DNA of 7,095 nt from Actinomycetes bacterium (lineage in GTDB: Bacteria; Actinomycetota; Acidimicrobiia; Acidimicrobiales; Palsa-688). Shown here piece by piece: positions 5,885-7,095 of the stretch. The stretch spans positions 1 through 7,095 of the forward strand of contig JAKAXN010000237.1 in assembly GCA_021816565.1 (NCBI GenBank). The letters run 5' to 3'. Under the pieces are notes generated by a model that saw nothing but the letters and a program-made list of their open reading frames with translations, did no database searches and was not told the origin of the DNA. Within the stretch, counting starts at the first letter, position 1. Each line of letters begins with the position of its first letter. The translations under genes and the position numbers were made by a program.

Positions 5885-5910
5885 CCTTTTTCCCTTAATT
5901 GTAAAAAAGG
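5885..5910. repeat. AT-rich inverted repeat in the divergent intergenic region
   Basis: CCTTTTT (5885-5891) and AAAAAGG (5904-5910) form a perfect seven-base-pair inverted repeat around a 12-base centre, in a stretch far richer in A/T than anything else in the window. It coincides with the best leftward -10 hexamer, so it may be part of a promoter or operator rather than a terminator. No gene ends at this point, which argues against a terminator. Confidence 0.6.
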
Positions 5911-5925
5911 AATGGTCCTCGTCAT
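5898..5925 (-). promoter_or_regulatory. Sigma70-like promoter for the membrane-anchored protein and amidase
   Basis: On the minus strand ATGACG (5925-5920; four of six matches to TTGACA) is followed by a 16-base spacer and TACAAT (5903-5898; five of six matches to TATAAT). Transcription should begin near 5891, leaving about 41 bases to ATG 5850 or 14 to GTG 5877. This is the best-formed promoter in the window. If it is right, ATG 5925 cannot be the translation start from this promoter. Confidence 0.5.
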
Positions 5926-5993
5926 ATGGACAAAGTCCCCATAAACCTCCGACGGTCCGCCGGGCTGGAGCGGTGAACACCTTCCGGCATGGA

Positions 5994-5999
5994 TAGCGT
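5994..5999 (+). promoter_or_regulatory. Candidate -10 hexamer TAGCGT for the rightward acyl-CoA ligase
   Basis: TAGCGT fits TANNNT and predicts transcription start near 6006, leaving a leader of about 51 bases that contains a hairpin and a strong Shine-Dalgarno. GTGAAC at 5973-5978 is a poor -35 with a short 15-base spacer. Other starts further left in the AT-rich block are possible. Confidence 0.3.
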
Positions 6000-6021
6000 G
6001 GGCGGCCGAAACCGAAGACCC

Positions 6022-6037
6022 GGCCGGTCGTCCGGCC
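6022..6037 (+). promoter_or_regulatory. Leader hairpin just before the Shine-Dalgarno of the fatty-acyl-CoA ligase
   Basis: GGCCGG (6022-6027) and CCGGCC (6032-6037) form a perfect six-base-pair all-G/C stem with a TCGT loop. It ends three bases before the AGGAGG at 6041. The hairpin does not hide the Shine-Dalgarno, but it could keep the site single-stranded or be a regulator's DNA site. The fold is read directly; the role is inferred. Confidence 0.4.
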
Positions 6038-6040
6038 TGT

Positions 6041-6046
6041 AGGAGG
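6041..6046 (+). promoter_or_regulatory. Consensus Shine-Dalgarno AGGAGG deciding the GTG start
   Basis: A perfect AGGAGG lies ten bases before GTG 6057, slightly long but workable. The next in-frame ATGs at 6069 and 6078 are 22 or more bases away, so the Shine-Dalgarno favours GTG. This is the only full consensus site seen before a gene here, in contrast to the leaderless-type starts on the left side. Confidence 0.7.
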
Positions 6047-6056
6047 ACCCAGCGCT

Positions 6057-7095
6057 GTGCAGTCGACGATGCAGGACATGCCCCTCACCATCACCTCGCT
6101 GTTCCGCCACGGGGCCCGGGTGCACCGGCGGTCCCGGGTGCTCACCTTCGAGGGAACCGGCACCAGGGAGGCCACCTTCGCCGAGGTGGCGGAGCGCTCG
6201 GAGCGCCTGGCCGCGGCCCTGACCCGGCTCGGGGTCGGCCGGGGCGACGCCGTGGGCACCTTCATGTGGAACAACCAGGAGCACCTGGAGGCCTACTTCG
6301 CCGTTCCCTGCGCCGGCGCGGTGCTGCACACGATCAACCTGCGCCTGTTCCCCCAGCAACTGACCCACATCGTCAACCAGGCCGAGGACAAGGTCGTGCT
6401 GGTCAACTCCAGCGTCCTGCCGCTCCTGGCCCGGGTGGTGGGCGAGCTGAGCACGGTCCAGCACTACGTCCTGGTGGACGACGGCCCGGTCGACGAGCAG
6501 ATCCTGGCCCAGTTCCCCTCGGTCAAGCGCTACGAGGACCTCCTGGCCGCCGAGCAGCCGGGCTTCGACTGGCCGGACCTCGACGAACGGGCCGCGGCTG
6601 CCATGTGCTACACGAGCGGCACGACCGGCGATCCCAAGGGGGTCGTCTACAGCCACCGGTCCACCTACCTGCACGCCTTCGCCTACAACAACGCGTCGGA
6701 CATCACCATCAGCGAACGGGACCGGGCGGTCGTCATCGTGCCGATGTTCCACGTCAACGCCTGGGGCTGGCCCTACGTGGGCTGGATGTGCGGGGCCGAC
6801 CTGGTCATGCCCGGCCGGTTCCTGCAGGGCGAGCCGCTGGTGAAGCTGTTCGAGGCGACCCGGGCCACGGTGTCGGCCGGGGTGCCGACCATCTGGAACG
6901 AGGTCCTGCGCTACCTCGAGGCCAATCCCGGCCACGACATCTCCTCCCTGCGCGGGCTCATCTCCGGCGGATCGGCGCTCCCCGGCGCCATCGTCGACGG
7001 CTTCGACAAGCTGGGGATCCGCATGCTGCAGGGTTGGGGCATGACCGAGACCAGCCCGGTGTGCACGGTCAGCGAGCCTCCCGGCGACGCCGACC
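6057..7095 (+). CDS. Medium/long-chain fatty-acid-CoA ligase (AlkK-like), cut by window edge
   Basis: The enzyme activates fatty acids with ATP and CoA to acyl-CoA, feeding beta-oxidation or lipid synthesis. The frame is open for 346 codons to the window end. It shows the AlkK/ttLC-FACS-type N-terminus (MPLTITSLFRHGARVH), FAVPCAGAVLHTINLRLFP (81-99), P-loop YTSGTTGDPKG (185-195), the VPMFHVNAWGWPY gate-region motif (228-240), SAGVPTIWNEVL (273-284), ISGGSALPG (302-310) and the adenylation motif GWGMTETSP (326-334). Family members are about 540 residues, so roughly 190, including the TGD, hinge and catalytic-lysine motifs, lie beyond the window. It belongs to a different subclass from the ligase at the left edge. 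It is transcribed away from the membrane-anchored gene, with about 200 bp of shared control region between them. Exact chain-length preference cannot be read. Confidence 0.95.
   Translation, partial: MQSTMQDMPLTITSLFRHGARVHRRSRVLTFEGTGTREATFAEVAERSERLAAALTRLGVGRGDAVGTFMWNNQEHLEAYFAVPCAGAVLHTINLRLFPQQLTHIVNQAEDKVVLVNSSVLPLLARVVGELSTVQHYVLVDDGPVDEQILAQFPSVKRYEDLLAAEQPGFDWPDLDERAAAAMCYTSGTTGDPKGVVYSHRSTYLHAFAYNNASDITISERDRAVVIVPMFHVNAWGWPYVGWMCGADLVMPGRFLQGEPLVKLFEATRATVSAGVPTIWNEVLRYLEANPGHDISSLRGLISGGSALPGAIVDGFDKLGIRMLQGWGMTETSPVCTVSEPPGDAD

Noticed and set aside
5885..5910. Reading the CCTTTTT/AAAAAGG inverted repeat as a rho-independent terminator
   Set aside because: No gene on either strand ends next to it. 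It lies upstream of both divergent genes, and the stem is mostly A/T rather than G/C followed by T.
5922..6935. 337-codon open frame on the minus strand
   Set aside because: It is the antisense shadow of the fatty-acid-CoA ligase, which shows all expected adenylation motifs on the plus strand.

Overview
The window is very GC-rich DNA with strong third-position G/C bias. It uses GTG and probably TTG starts, and several genes have TANNNT -10 hexamers placed almost on the start codon (leaderless style). Two adjacent genes belong to F420-associated enzyme families. Together these point to a high-GC Actinomycetota chromosome. An uncultured Acidimicrobiia-like or related lineage is my guess, but the sequence alone does not fix the taxon. 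There are no tRNA or rRNA genes, CRISPR arrays, transposases or phage genes.

Layout. (1) 1-1341, minus: an acyl-CoA synthetase of the AMP-forming superfamily, cut by the window edge, probably preceded by a 20-codon leaderless upstream ORF whose stop overlaps its GTG start. (2) 1342-1480: a short divergent promoter region with a 16-bp direct repeat. (3) 1481-2906, plus: a PPOX-fold F420 enzyme of the Rv0121 type, then an LLM-class (luciferase-like) F420-dependent oxidoreductase. (4) 2953-3492, plus: an unrecognised 179-residue protein ending in three exact six-residue repeats. (5) 3503-4915, minus: an amidase-signature hydrolase with its Ser-Ser-Lys triad intact, convergent with the gene before it. 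(6) 4960-5850, minus: a membrane-anchored, Pro/Ala-rich, cysteine-containing protein of unknown function, 44 bp upstream of the amidase and probably co-transcribed. (7) 5851-6056: a divergent intergenic region with an unusual AT-rich block and a hairpin just before a strong Shine-Dalgarno. (8) 6057 to the window end, plus: a medium/long-chain fatty-acid-CoA ligase (AlkK/ttLC-FACS type), cut by the right edge.

How the genes fit together. The content suggests catabolic or lipid metabolism: two different acyl-CoA ligases activate carboxylic acids, two F420-type enzymes could reduce or oxidise small organic substrates, and an amidase could release carboxylates from amides. This grouping is inference from proximity. 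The genes are on both strands and do not form one operon. I found no convincing new defence, mobile or RNA system. The points most worth checking are the overlapping leader ORF at 1338-1400, the AT-rich island at 5885-5938, the repeat tail of the unknown protein, and the two genes without recognisable families.
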